A stretch of DNA of 59,835 nucleotides from contig JANQOH010000396.1 in assembly GCA_028289725.1 (NCBI GenBank), forward strand, positions 1 to 59,835. Direction: 5' to 3'. Below the pieces are notes generated by a model, which saw only the letters and a program-made list of their open reading frames with translations, did no database searches and was not told the DNA's origin. Positions 50,602 to 59,092 of this stretch are shown in pieces (the first letter of the stretch is position 1; every line of letters begins with the position of its first letter). The position numbers and the translations under genes are program-made. This DNA comes from Alphaproteobacteria bacterium (GTDB taxonomy: Bacteria > Pseudomonadota > Alphaproteobacteria > UBA7887).

Positions 50602-51533
50602 TTGAGCTTGTCCGACCGTGGGCCTTCCTGCTGCTTCCGCTGCCGTTGCTCGCGTGGTATTTGCTCCGCCCCTTGCCTGCGCGCGCCGCTGTGCGCGTTC
50701 CTGGCGGAATTCGAGACCTGCTATTTGGCATGACCGTGCAGCGGCGGCATGAGGCGCATCATTCGCGGGTCGCGCTCCTGCTTCGCGGTTTGGGATGGTT
50801 CGCGCTGATTGTTGCTTTGGCGGGGCCATACACGCGGGGGCCCGAACTTTCCAAGCCATCCGGGCGCGATTTGATCGTCGCGCTGGATCTGTCATCGAGT
50901 ATGGACGAGAGCGACATGACGCTCGATGGCCAAGAAGTGGCGCGCTATCAAGTCGTGCGCCGCTTTATCGGTGACTTCCTGGCGGCGCGCCGCGGCGATC
51001 GCGCGGCCTTGATCGCTTTTGGACACGAGGCCTATCTCATCGCGCCGCTGACATTCGACACGCGGGCGGTTGCGCGAACGCTCGATGAATTGGTGATTGG
51101 CCTGTCCGGTCATCGCACCGATCTCGGACGCGCCGTGGGCTTGGCGGTGCGGTCGCTTCGCGATGAGCCGAGCGGGTCTCGGGTCTTGGTCATCCTTTCG
51201 GATGGCGAAGACAATACCGGTGAGCTCACCGGTCTCGATGCGGCGCGCATGGCCGCGATGAATGATCTCAAGATTTACACGATCGGGTTCTCGGCCGAAC
51301 TCAATAGCGACGGTGAGAGCATTCTGAGCCAGATTGCCGAGACGACGGGCGGCGCGTTTTATCACGCGGCAAGTGCCGAAGAACTGGTGCGGATTGCGCA
51401 AATGATTTCCGGGTCCGAGCAAATCACTGCTGATGCGGAGGCGGCATTTGTCGTTGAGGACTGGACGCCTGTGCCACTCATTCTGGCGGTGCTGCTGCTT
51501 GCGGGTATCGCAGTGCACAATTCGAGGGAATGA
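50598..51533 (+). CDS. VWA-domain membrane protein, BatA-like
   Basis: 311 residues. Two N-terminal membrane helices (about 7-23 and 58-77), a von Willebrand A domain, and a C-terminal helix (PLILAVLLLAGIAVH). The metal-ion-dependent adhesion site is complete: ALDLSSSMDES (DxSxS), the Thr of GHRTDLG, and the Asp of LSDGEDN. Bat proteins are linked to aerotolerance and stress tolerance in Bacteroides and Leptospira and to MoxR-type chaperone systems. It is second in a five-gene overlapping operon. Confidence 0.88.
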   Translation: MIELVRPWAFLLLPLPLLAWYLLRPLPARAAVRVPGGIRDLLFGMTVQRRHEAHHSRVALLLRGLGWFALIVALAGPYTRGPELSKPSGRDLIVALDLSSSMDESDMTLDGQEVARYQVVRRFIGDFLAARRGDRAALIAFGHEAYLIAPLTFDTRAVARTLDELVIGLSGHRTDLGRAVGLAVRSLRDEPSGSRVLVILSDGEDNTGELTGLDAARMAAMNDLKIYTIGFSAELNSDGESILSQIAETTGGAFYHAASAEELVRIAQMISGSEQITADAEAAFVVEDWTPVPLILAVLLLAGIAVHNSRE

Positions 51534-52390
51534 TGACGCTCATTTACCCGATGGCCCTTATCGCGCTGATCCCAATGCTGGCCGTGTCGTTCTGGCTGGG
51601 TCGGCGCGTGGCCAGCACAGGCCTGGCTCTGCCTGGTGATTGGCCGAAAGCGATCGCGGTTCCGCTGCGTGCGTTAATGACCCGCGCCGCGATTCGGAGC
51701 ACGACGCCGGATACCTGGCTCGTCACAGCTCTTGCCGTCGTGATCGTTGTCGCGATCGCGCGGCCGACCATTCCTCTCGATCAGAATCAATCCTTCACCA
51801 ACATCGCCGGGCGTGTAATTGCGCTCGATTTGGGGAGCGGCGCCGACATTCACAGCCAGCGCCACGCGGTGCGCACCCTCGTCGCCGACGCGCCGGGTGT
51901 GCCGACGGCCCTCGTCGTGGCGACCGCGGACGCTTACGACGTTGTGCCGCTTACCACCGATGCGGCGTTTATCGAACGGTACCTTAACGTCGTCGCGCCC
52001 GATGTCATGCCGCTCGAGGGTCGCTCCATGGCGGTTGCCCTGACCCACAGCGAAGATGTCTTGGCGCGGGCAAATATTGTGGTGGGGCAGATCATTTTGG
52101 TCAGCGGCGGTGCGGCGCCGGATCCGCACATCCGGCCGGCAACGCAATGGCAAAGAGCGGTGGTCGTGCCGGACCGTGCCGATGGCGATTGGCCCGGCTA
52201 CGCCGACGATATCGATGCGCGCCTCCGCTCCTATGACGACCTTGCCGACATTTCGCGCGAGTTCTTGCGCGCCGTTGAAAAGGTTCGTCTGCATAGCGAC
52301 CCGGAATCTCATATTGAGATGACGCCCTATCTGATCGGCTTGGCCTTGCTGCTATGGGCGGGACTTTTCCGCCGTCGGAGAGCCGTATGA
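51530..52390 (+). CDS. BatB-like VWA protein with degenerate metal site
   Basis: 286 residues with membrane helices near both ends (LIALIPMLAVSFWLG; TPYLIGLALLLWAGLF) around a VWA-like domain. The metal motif that should read DxSxS is DLGSGAD, and the later Thr and Asp positions are not convincing (LEGRSMAVALTHSE; LVSGGAAPD). It probably no longer binds a metal ligand and acts structurally with the intact BatA-like partner. It overlaps its neighbours by ATGA junctions at both ends (51530-51533; 52387-52390). Confidence 0.78.
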   Translation: MMTLIYPMALIALIPMLAVSFWLGRRVASTGLALPGDWPKAIAVPLRALMTRAAIRSTTPDTWLVTALAVVIVVAIARPTIPLDQNQSFTNIAGRVIALDLGSGADIHSQRHAVRTLVADAPGVPTALVVATADAYDVVPLTTDAAFIERYLNVVAPDVMPLEGRSMAVALTHSEDVLARANIVVGQIILVSGGAAPDPHIRPATQWQRAVVVPDRADGDWPGYADDIDARLRSYDDLADISREFLRAVEKVRLHSDPESHIEMTPYLIGLALLLWAGLFRRRRAV

Positions 52391-53193
52391 GAGGGCGCCT
52401 AATCGCGCTGGGTGTTGGTCTGCTGATCAGCATCGCGCTGGCTTGGCTGTGGCCGCGCGTGATTGAGCCCCCAACCCGTCATTTCGTCGCCAAATCACTG
52501 CTCGAGGACGGGCGGCCGCAAGATGCGGTTTTATTGTTTGAGGATCGGTTGTGGCGCGGCGTCGCGGAATATGAGTCGGGCCGGTATGCGCGCGCCGCCG
52601 ACGCCTTCTCGCCGGCCGAAACTGTATTGGAGAACTACAATCTAGGCACAGCCTATGCCCAGCTAGGGCAATTGGGCGACGCGATCACGGCCTACCAGCG
52701 TGTTTTGCGGCTGGACCCCAACCATCATGACGCGCGCCACAATCTCGAATTGGTTCTTTTGGCCGCCAACATGGGTGCGCGCGAAGTTTCACCGCCTCAG
52801 ATCGAATTCACGCCGCGCGATGGCGGCGGCGCCGATGGTGGCGACGAAACCGAAAATGAAGGCAAACCGAACCAGCAACCACCCAGTCAATCCGAAACAA
52901 CCAACAACGAGAGCGAAGACGCCACCGATCAGGGTTCCGGGACAGGAAATCTGCCTGGCGACGTGGGCGATGGCGAGGCGCCGGACTCGTCGGAAACGGC
53001 AAAAATCGCCAGCAAACCGCCGGACGCAACCGGCCACGAAACGCCGGAGGGCCGCGGGTCGGTGGATTTGCTGGCACGGGAGAGCACGCAGGCAGCGGAG
53101 ATCCTGCTTCGCTTGATTACCGACGACCCCCACAAAGTCTTGCGCGTTCGACTGCACACCGCCCATCAGAACCGCGGGACACAAGTGCCGTGA
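52387..53193 (+). CDS. BatC-like TPR protein
   Basis: 268 residues from ATG 52387. One N-terminal membrane helix (about 4-22), then TPR units including NLGTAYAQLGQLGDAITAYQ (then RVLRLDPN). A long disordered Gly/Glu/Gln/Ser linker (about 130-225) precedes a C-terminal helix that reads RLITDDPHKVLRVRL, resembling the conserved BatB/BatC tail. It would serve as a periplasmic scaffold. Start and stop overlap the flanking genes. Confidence 0.82.
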   Translation: MRGRLIALGVGLLISIALAWLWPRVIEPPTRHFVAKSLLEDGRPQDAVLLFEDRLWRGVAEYESGRYARAADAFSPAETVLENYNLGTAYAQLGQLGDAITAYQRVLRLDPNHHDARHNLELVLLAANMGAREVSPPQIEFTPRDGGGADGGDETENEGKPNQQPPSQSETTNNESEDATDQGSGTGNLPGDVGDGEAPDSSETAKIASKPPDATGHETPEGRGSVDLLARESTQAAEILLRLITDDPHKVLRVRLHTAHQNRGTQVP

Positions 53194-54521
53194 TGCGCGT
53201 TCTCGGTGTGTTTTGCATTTTGTTGGCGCATATTGCGACGGCTCGTGCGCAGGAGGACGTCATTCCGCTCGACCCCGAACTGCGCGTGATCGTCGAACCA
53301 TTCCACGTCCTTAGGAACGGTGCCTACGTCCAAGGCCAGATCCGATTGCGGATCTTGCTGCTGTCGCCACATCCGTTTGAAACGCTCCATTTCCAACAGC
53401 CTATGTTGGACGGCGCGACAGTCGTGACATTGTCGCCGCCGCGTACACGGGCCATTACCCACTACAGCAAACCCGGCTTCGGCTACGAGACCACCTTGGC
53501 CGTGTTTCCGGAACGCAGCGGCACGCTGACGATCCCGGACATCACAATTACGGGGGAAACGGTGTCGGCCGAAGGCGGCTCCGAGTCTTTCTCGACGCAC
53601 GGCGATGCAACCGAAATCCCCGTTCACCCGATTGATCCGTCATTTGCAGACAAATGGTGGTTGGTCGCCAATGAAATCCAGATCGAGGAGCAGTGGACGC
53701 CGGCTCCGGACACGGTGGTGGCGGGCGGCGTGGTCGAGCGACGTGTGGTGATGACGGTCGACGGCGCGCGCCTAGCCCAATTGCCGCCGCTGACACAGTC
53801 CGAAGGTGACGGTTATGCGGTGGTGGGCGAGACCGGTCAGCAAAGCATGGAACTGACCAAACTCGGCGTTGTCTCGCGGGTCGAGCGCGCTTGGCAGTTG
53901 CGGATGCTGAGCGACAATGTCGTCAAGGTCAGCCCGATCCTTGTCGATTATTGGGATCCGGGAGCAAATCAAGCTGCGGTGGCGACGCTTCCAGGAAAAC
54001 GCATTGAACCATTGGCCCGCGATGTTGCGGCGGCGGCCGAGGGCTTGATCGAAGAAGCGGCGAGCACGCACCGCGGTCGTCAACTCGGTGCGCTGCTTCT
54101 GATGGCAATACCAGTCCTGGTCCTGGTCGGTCTGTTGTTGAGCCTCGTGTTTTGCATGTGGCCAACCCGTGCGGATCGAACCTTGGTCCGGGCGTGTCGA
54201 AGTGCCGACAGTCCATCCGATGGGTTTGCGGCGGCGTTGGATTGGGCAAGGGCAACCTATCCGAAATCGGGCGGCGTACCGCTGGCCACCGCTAGAGCCA
54301 ATCTCGGCGCGCGCGGCGCCGCGGCCCTCACACGCATGCAGTCAGCTTTGTTTTCGCGCACGGCGCCGACGGCTGACATGGATCTCGACGCGCGGGAAAT
54401 TGTGCGGGCGGCGCGTCGCGCACGGCTTCGGTCATTTGTTCGGCGTATCGCGGCTTGGCTCTCCGGCGCTGTCCAAGCGCGCCCGCTCGAACCGAGGGCT
54501 CGCAGCGCGCGCCGGGCGTGA
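53193..54521 (+). CDS. BatD-like oxygen-tolerance protein
   Basis: 442 residues from ATG 53193, which overlaps the previous stop (TGATG). A signal peptide is cleaved near ARAQ. Large periplasmic beta-sandwich domains follow (IRLRILLLSPHPFETLHFQQP; ERSGTLTIPDITITG), then a membrane helix around 303-325 (LLLMAIPVLVLVGLLLSLVF) and a cytoplasmic Arg/Ala-rich tail. Topology and position match BatD. It completes the operon with the DUF4381, VWA and TPR proteins. Confidence 0.8.
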   Translation: MRVLGVFCILLAHIATARAQEDVIPLDPELRVIVEPFHVLRNGAYVQGQIRLRILLLSPHPFETLHFQQPMLDGATVVTLSPPRTRAITHYSKPGFGYETTLAVFPERSGTLTIPDITITGETVSAEGGSESFSTHGDATEIPVHPIDPSFADKWWLVANEIQIEEQWTPAPDTVVAGGVVERRVVMTVDGARLAQLPPLTQSEGDGYAVVGETGQQSMELTKLGVVSRVERAWQLRMLSDNVVKVSPILVDYWDPGANQAAVATLPGKRIEPLARDVAAAAEGLIEEAASTHRGRQLGALLLMAIPVLVLVGLLLSLVFCMWPTRADRTLVRACRSADSPSDGFAAALDWARATYPKSGGVPLATARANLGARGAAALTRMQSALFSRTAPTADMDLDAREIVRAARRARLRSFVRRIAAWLSGAVQARPLEPRARSARRA

Positions 54522-54565
54522 TCGGTTGCGACGATCTGCCAATTCGGATTCGGACCATGTAAGAC

Positions 54566-55564
54566 ATGGATGATAAGATCTATCCAACCTACAAAGCGGC
54601 CAAACTGGAGGCGATCCTCCACGAGCAGGGTATATCGGCCGAAGAGTTGCTTGAGGCGACCGGCATTTCGCCGCCCGAATTGACCTCGAACACTGCGCGC
54701 ATATCGCGCCGACAACTAGCCCAAATTTACCGGAACGCTATTCGCGTCTCGAAAGACCCGACGATCGGATTGATTGCCGGGCACAGATTGTGCCTGACGG
54801 ACTACGGCATATACGGCTACGCGCTTATTTCGAGCGCGACGCTCCGTAAGGCCTTAGAGTTCTCGATCAAATATCACCAAATGGCGACGCCCACGGTTCG
54901 CATGTCGCTCCTGGTGGACGAAGACGACGGCACCGCCATCTTTCGCATGGAAGATAAGCTCGGCATTCGTGAGCTGTATCAGTTCAATTTGGAGATGCAG
55001 TTCAGTTTGGTCTTCTCGCTTTTCAAGGATATGGCCGGGCGCGATTTCCGGTTCAGTGAAATTTGGGCGAGCTACTCCCGCCCACCCTACGCCGACGCGT
55101 ATGAGGCGCTTTTTGAGTGCCCGGTCCGTTTCGAGATGCCGCACAATGACCTGATATTTGACACGGCTTGGCTGGATGGGCCCTTGGAACGGGCGAATCC
55201 AATCACGGAGGCGACAACGCGCGAACTGTGCGACCAGGTCCTGCTTGAAATGGAAACGCGCGAAGGGATCGCGCATCGGGTCTACGAAATCATTACCAAG
55301 GATCTGCGTCAGCACAGCAGTCTGGAATCGGTCGCGCGAGCGCTCAACATGTCATCGCGCACCTTACGTCGCAAACTTGCGGCCCAAGGCCCGACATTTC
55401 AAAAAATTCTCAACGAAGTGCGTCAGCAGCTTGCGATCGAGTTTCTCCGAAACACGGATATGAGCTCCGAAGAAATTGCCGACCGGCTCGGCTTCTCGGA
55501 TGCCGCCAACTTCCGCCATGCATTTAAGAAGTGGACCGACAAAACGCCGAGCGCATTTCGTTAG
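54566..55564 (+). CDS. AraC-family transcriptional regulator (Arabinose_bd N-domain type)
   Basis: 332 residues. The N-terminal 200 or so are the OruR/ArgR-type ligand domain (LEATGISPPELTSNTARISR; LIAGHRLCLTDYGIYGYAL). The C-terminal double helix-turn-helix has SLESVARALNMSSRTLRRKL and SSEEIADRLGFSDAANFRHA then FKKWTDKTPSAFR. Such regulators activate catabolic or lipid genes. It is convergent with the desaturase-fusion gene, with a CTTGGG/CCCAAG hairpin (55578-55593) between the stops. The fused oxygenase is a candidate target but the orientation does not prove it. Confidence 0.9.
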   Translation: MDDKIYPTYKAAKLEAILHEQGISAEELLEATGISPPELTSNTARISRRQLAQIYRNAIRVSKDPTIGLIAGHRLCLTDYGIYGYALISSATLRKALEFSIKYHQMATPTVRMSLLVDEDDGTAIFRMEDKLGIRELYQFNLEMQFSLVFSLFKDMAGRDFRFSEIWASYSRPPYADAYEALFECPVRFEMPHNDLIFDTAWLDGPLERANPITEATTRELCDQVLLEMETREGIAHRVYEIITKDLRQHSSLESVARALNMSSRTLRRKLAAQGPTFQKILNEVRQQLAIEFLRNTDMSSEEIADRLGFSDAANFRHAFKKWTDKTPSAFR

Positions 55565-55598
55565 CCGGCTTCCGATCCTTGGGCTGACCCAAGCTTCC

Positions 55599-57464
55599 TC
55601 ACACATCGAGTACGAGTCGATCACCCCTCGCCCGCCCGACGCAAACACACATCTTGTCGTTCCTTGAACGCTCTTCATCGGTCATGATCGCGTCGCGATG
55701 GTCGGGCTCGCCCTCCAAGACGGGTGTGATGCAAGAGCCGCAAATACCCTGCGTGCACGAACAGGGAATTCCACATTTGTGACGGTTCAGGACATCGATC
55801 AGGAATTCGTCTGCCTTGACCTTCAGAACCTTGCCCGACCGGCCGAGGACAACCTCAAACGGCTTGTTTTCGCGGGTCTCGATGACACGCGGTACAAAGG
55901 TCTCGGAGTAGATGGCGTCATCGGCCCACCCTTGGTCTTTGGCAGCGCCAATCACCCAAGCCATGAACGCCGAGGGACCACAGATGTAGAGGTGCTTGGA
56001 TGGAGCGCCGGACCCGAGATGCGTGGCTGGATCGAATTTTTGCGCTGCCTCGCCATCATCTGTGTGAATGATCAGACGGTCCGCGAACGGAAGCTCACGC
56101 AAGCTCGATCCGAATGGCAGCATGGCGTTGTTGCGAACGCAGATGTGCATCTCAAAGTCATCGCCGCGCTCATGCAGTTTGTGGGCCATCGACAGTATCG
56201 GTGTGATACCGATACCGCCGGCAATGAGAATGGTGCGATCAATCTGGGCTCGAAGCGGAAAATTGTTGCGTGGCGCGCTGATCTGAAGCGTGTCGCCGAC
56301 CGCGGTTTCATCTTGTAGCTGACGCGATCCGCCGCGCCCTGGGTCCTCGCGTTTCACCGCAATGAGATAGCGATCTTGTTCGCTCGGCGAATTATACATG
56401 GAGTATTGTCGGACGACGCCGTCGGCAATCCTGACGTCTATGTGGGCACCCGCATCGAAAGCGGGAAATACGGACCCGTCGATAGGCCGAAGTTCGTACG
56501 ATTGAATTCCATCGGCGACCTTTTCCACCGCTGTGACTCGCGCCGTGATCCAGTTGGCGGCGCGGTCTTGTGGCAAGACCGGCTGTTCTGGACCAGAGAA
56601 GAAATTTCGGACTGGGACGTTTTGGGATTCAAACAGGGCCTTCCCGGATTCCCATGCCCGGTGGTAGCGATAAAACGGCACGCTTGGCAACAAATGGTGC
56701 AAGCAGTGCTCGGTCTGGCCCAACATGATCCAGCGCTGAAACCAATTGGCGCGGACATAAACGGTCGCTTGAAACGGCGCTTCTTCCCAGAGAACGTCTT
56801 CCGGGTGCTGAATATGGGCGAAGAAATACGTGACGATCGTGACGCCGATACGCTGCGGGATCATCCAGAGGAGGAAGAACGCGAGTGCGTAGGGCGACAA
56901 TAACCACACGACGTGCCACCCGACATAAAAAGCGATACCGGCGGCGAATTCGAGCCGTTCGGACCATGGCCGCTCCGACCAGTGCCGCAGATACCAGATC
57001 GTCCAAAGCACATCCGGTGCCGCGAGGACGAACGGTAGCAGCCAAGGCGGCGCGGACACGAAAGGTTCGTCGGGATCCTTATGTTTGTCACCGGAGAAAC
57101 GGTGATGTTCGAGATGAAGGTATCGGTAAATCCGCGTCGTTATGCCTGGCAACAACGCGAAACACGCGATGGTGCCAAATAGGTCATTGATGAAGCGGTT
57201 GCCCGATAATGTTCGATGGGTCGCGTCATGCAGCGGGGTAAACGCGCCGTAGATGGCGATGCCGTTCAAGAGCATCATGACGGACCAGTGCAGGCTGCCC
57301 TCGAGATAGAAATAGGAGCTCACGGCAAACAACAGATAAGCCAAGACGATGAGACCCACCGAGACGGGTGCGAACACGGGGATGGTCGTCAGCGCCCGAA
57401 AACGCGGCTCCCGAATGACTTGTTCCAACACCTCCTTCGTCGACGTCGAAAAAGCGAATGCCAT
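55599..57464 (-). CDS. Membrane desaturase/hydroxylase fused to flavin reductase and 2Fe-2S ferredoxin
   Basis: 621 residues; GGAGAGGG precedes ATG 57464. Residues 1-285 are an integral-membrane di-iron domain with His boxes HDATH (79-83), HLEHH (117-121), HIQH (217-220) and HCLHH (253-257) among four or more membrane helices. Residues 300-525 are an FNR-like reductase: flavin motif RQYSMYN (352-358), nucleotide loop GGIGITP (416-422) and ICGP. Residues 535-621 are a plant-type ferredoxin with C570-x4-C575-x2-C578-x29-C608. The domain order resembles phthalate dioxygenase reductase attached to a fatty-acid desaturase. A self-sufficient lipid or alkane desaturase/hydroxylase is the likely function. 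Confidence 0.88.
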   Translation of the reverse strand: MAFAFSTSTKEVLEQVIREPRFRALTTIPVFAPVSVGLIVLAYLLFAVSSYFYLEGSLHWSVMMLLNGIAIYGAFTPLHDATHRTLSGNRFINDLFGTIACFALLPGITTRIYRYLHLEHHRFSGDKHKDPDEPFVSAPPWLLPFVLAAPDVLWTIWYLRHWSERPWSERLEFAAGIAFYVGWHVVWLLSPYALAFFLLWMIPQRIGVTIVTYFFAHIQHPEDVLWEEAPFQATVYVRANWFQRWIMLGQTEHCLHHLLPSVPFYRYHRAWESGKALFESQNVPVRNFFSGPEQPVLPQDRAANWITARVTAVEKVADGIQSYELRPIDGSVFPAFDAGAHIDVRIADGVVRQYSMYNSPSEQDRYLIAVKREDPGRGGSRQLQDETAVGDTLQISAPRNNFPLRAQIDRTILIAGGIGITPILSMAHKLHERGDDFEMHICVRNNAMLPFGSSLRELPFADRLIIHTDDGEAAQKFDPATHLGSGAPSKHLYICGPSAFMAWVIGAAKDQGWADDAIYSETFVPRVIETRENKPFEVVLGRSGKVLKVKADEFLIDVLNRHKCGIPCSCTQGICGSCITPVLEGEPDHRDAIMTDEERSRNDKMCVCVGRARGDRLVLDV

Positions 57465-57710
57465 GGAAGCCCTCTCCCGTTTCGAGTCCCTGTCGCCATT
57501 TTTCAGTGCAGCCTTGTTCGGGCTGCAAGGGAGCGCGGATGGTGCGCTCGGTTAGCGTATTCTGGCGAAACAGATGACCACGAACAGGTTTGTTTCGGAC
57601 AACACCATGTTAATTTCGGCCAAGCTGCGAGCGTAGCGTTTCGGCCGGTTGTAACGAATTCCTAGATTGAATTCGGGGCGATTGGTCGGCGGAACAAGAC
57701 CGACGGCGGA

Positions 57711-58622
57711 TCACCACGCTTTTACGACAAGAACATCGCACGGCGGATTGTTGAGGAAATCCTCGGCGACACTGCCAAGCAAGGCGTGGGAAAGACCCAC
57801 GCGGCCGTGTGTGCCCAGCGCCAACAGATCGGGCTTCACGCGCTCGACTTCCGCGCGGAGGACCGCGCCCGCATCGCCGTGCCGCACCAGCTTGTGCGGC
57901 GGCCTCTCGGCCGACAGGTTTTGGCCGGAAACATCGATCAGCGACGCCATCTCATCTTCGATCATGCGCGTCAGTTCCTGATCATGTTCTTGCTGGACGG
58001 CGCGTCGCGCTTCCCGACCCGGCTGAAAGCCTTCAAATGGCACCTGAAAGGCGTGCACGATATGGAATTCCGCACCGGGCGCGGTGGCCGATGCGCTTCG
58101 GATCGCAAGCCGTGAGAAGACCGAGAAATCGACGCCGACTAAGACGCGTTCGTACGGGCCCTTCACCCGAGCCGGTACGACCAGAACCGGGTGCTTTCCC
58201 TTTCGGATCACCCGCTCCAATGTGGTACCCGCCAAGGGTTTGCTCCCGGACTCATTGCGATGAATTCCCATGACGATGAGGTCGGCGGACACGGCGTCGG
58301 CCTTATCGATGATGTCTCGATAGTCCTTCCCCGCAGCGACGTCGATGGTCACGTCGACGCCTTCCGCTCCCTGAATCTTCGACACGCAGTCTTCGATCTC
58401 GTCCGTGGCGGCGGATGCGACGCGGTCCTGTACCGAGGCCGGGAGATCTTCATCCAGGACATGAAAGACCACGAGTTGCGCCCCATGGCTCTTAGCCAAC
58501 GTAACGCTCCGTTCCAAGGCCCGGTCGGACCGTGCCGACAAATCGGTGGCCATGAGAATGGTTTGTGGCGCCGCCGTCGTTGCCGCGGACTGTGTGTCTT
58601 GGAGTGGCCGCTGCTTGCTCAT
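57711..58622 (-). CDS. Tandem universal stress protein
   Basis: 303 residues with two UspA domains (about 20-150 and 155-303). The second keeps the ATP-binding motif G-x2-G-x9-G-S in GTHGRVGLSHALLGSV. The first has GIHRNESGSKPLAG, a weakened version. Each begins with the usual strand plus Asp (ILMATDLSARSD; VLVGVDFS). Expected to bind ATP and support survival under stress. It lies near katG at the right edge, in keeping with an oxidative-stress neighbourhood, but in a separate transcription unit. Confidence 0.9.
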   Translation of the reverse strand: MSKQRPLQDTQSAATTAAPQTILMATDLSARSDRALERSVTLAKSHGAQLVVFHVLDEDLPASVQDRVASAATDEIEDCVSKIQGAEGVDVTIDVAAGKDYRDIIDKADAVSADLIVMGIHRNESGSKPLAGTTLERVIRKGKHPVLVVPARVKGPYERVLVGVDFSVFSRLAIRSASATAPGAEFHIVHAFQVPFEGFQPGREARRAVQQEHDQELTRMIEDEMASLIDVSGQNLSAERPPHKLVRHGDAGAVLRAEVERVKPDLLALGTHGRVGLSHALLGSVAEDFLNNPPCDVLVVKAW

Positions 58623-58784
58623 GCTGAACCTTGCCCGTTAGTGAGAACTTTGGCCCGGGAGCAATCCATGAGCCACGCACCCGGCACGTAATCACCATTG
58701 AACAATTTTCAAGAACGCTAAAATGGTGTCAGAGTTCTTTATCAGGGTTGAATGGCTATAAGACGCCGAAAAAGGAGTTCATTG

Positions 58785-58994
58785 ATGCTCAGCAAACCGT
58801 TTATGACCACTCATGAAATTGCCGAGCTTCTGAAAGTGCGTGAGCCCACCGTACGGTCTTGGATCCATGGTGGGGCATTGCGTGCGGTCAAGCTCGGTCG
58901 AGAGTTTCGCGTGGCCGTCAAAGACCTCGAAGCTTTCGTTAACGAGAATGCGACGCGCGAGCCGAGCTGGACGACGGAGACGTCACCAGGCTGA
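58785..58994 (+). CDS. Small excisionase/BldC-type helix-turn-helix protein
   Basis: 69 residues from ATG 58785, nine bases after AAGGAG; an ATG at 58752 is less likely. The whole protein is a winged helix of the MerR-like HTH_17 class: TTHEIAELLKVREPTVRSW, then GGALRAVKLGREFRVAVKDLEAF. Such proteins direct phage or plasmid excision, or act as stand-alone regulators like BldC. No integrase or att-like repeat is nearby, so a regulatory role is more likely, perhaps over the stress genes on either side. Confidence 0.83.
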   Translation: MLSKPFMTTHEIAELLKVREPTVRSWIHGGALRAVKLGREFRVAVKDLEAFVNENATREPSWTTETSPG

Positions 58995-59028
58995 TGGTGG
59001 CTCGGCCGACTTTGAGACCTTAGCGATC

Positions 59029-59061
59029 GGGCGGTGCCCCCGTTATCGGGAAGCACCGCCC
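59029..59061. terminator. Hairpin between the HTH gene and katG
   Basis: GGGCGGTGC (59029-59037) pairs perfectly with GCACCGCCC (59053-59061), with an inner CCC/GGG. It sits between two convergent stops; neither strand has a good T-run, so it may be a bidirectional pause or an mRNA-end structure. Confidence 0.45.
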
Positions 59062-59092
59062 TGGACATGCTTTCGTAGACCCGCGTTTGACC

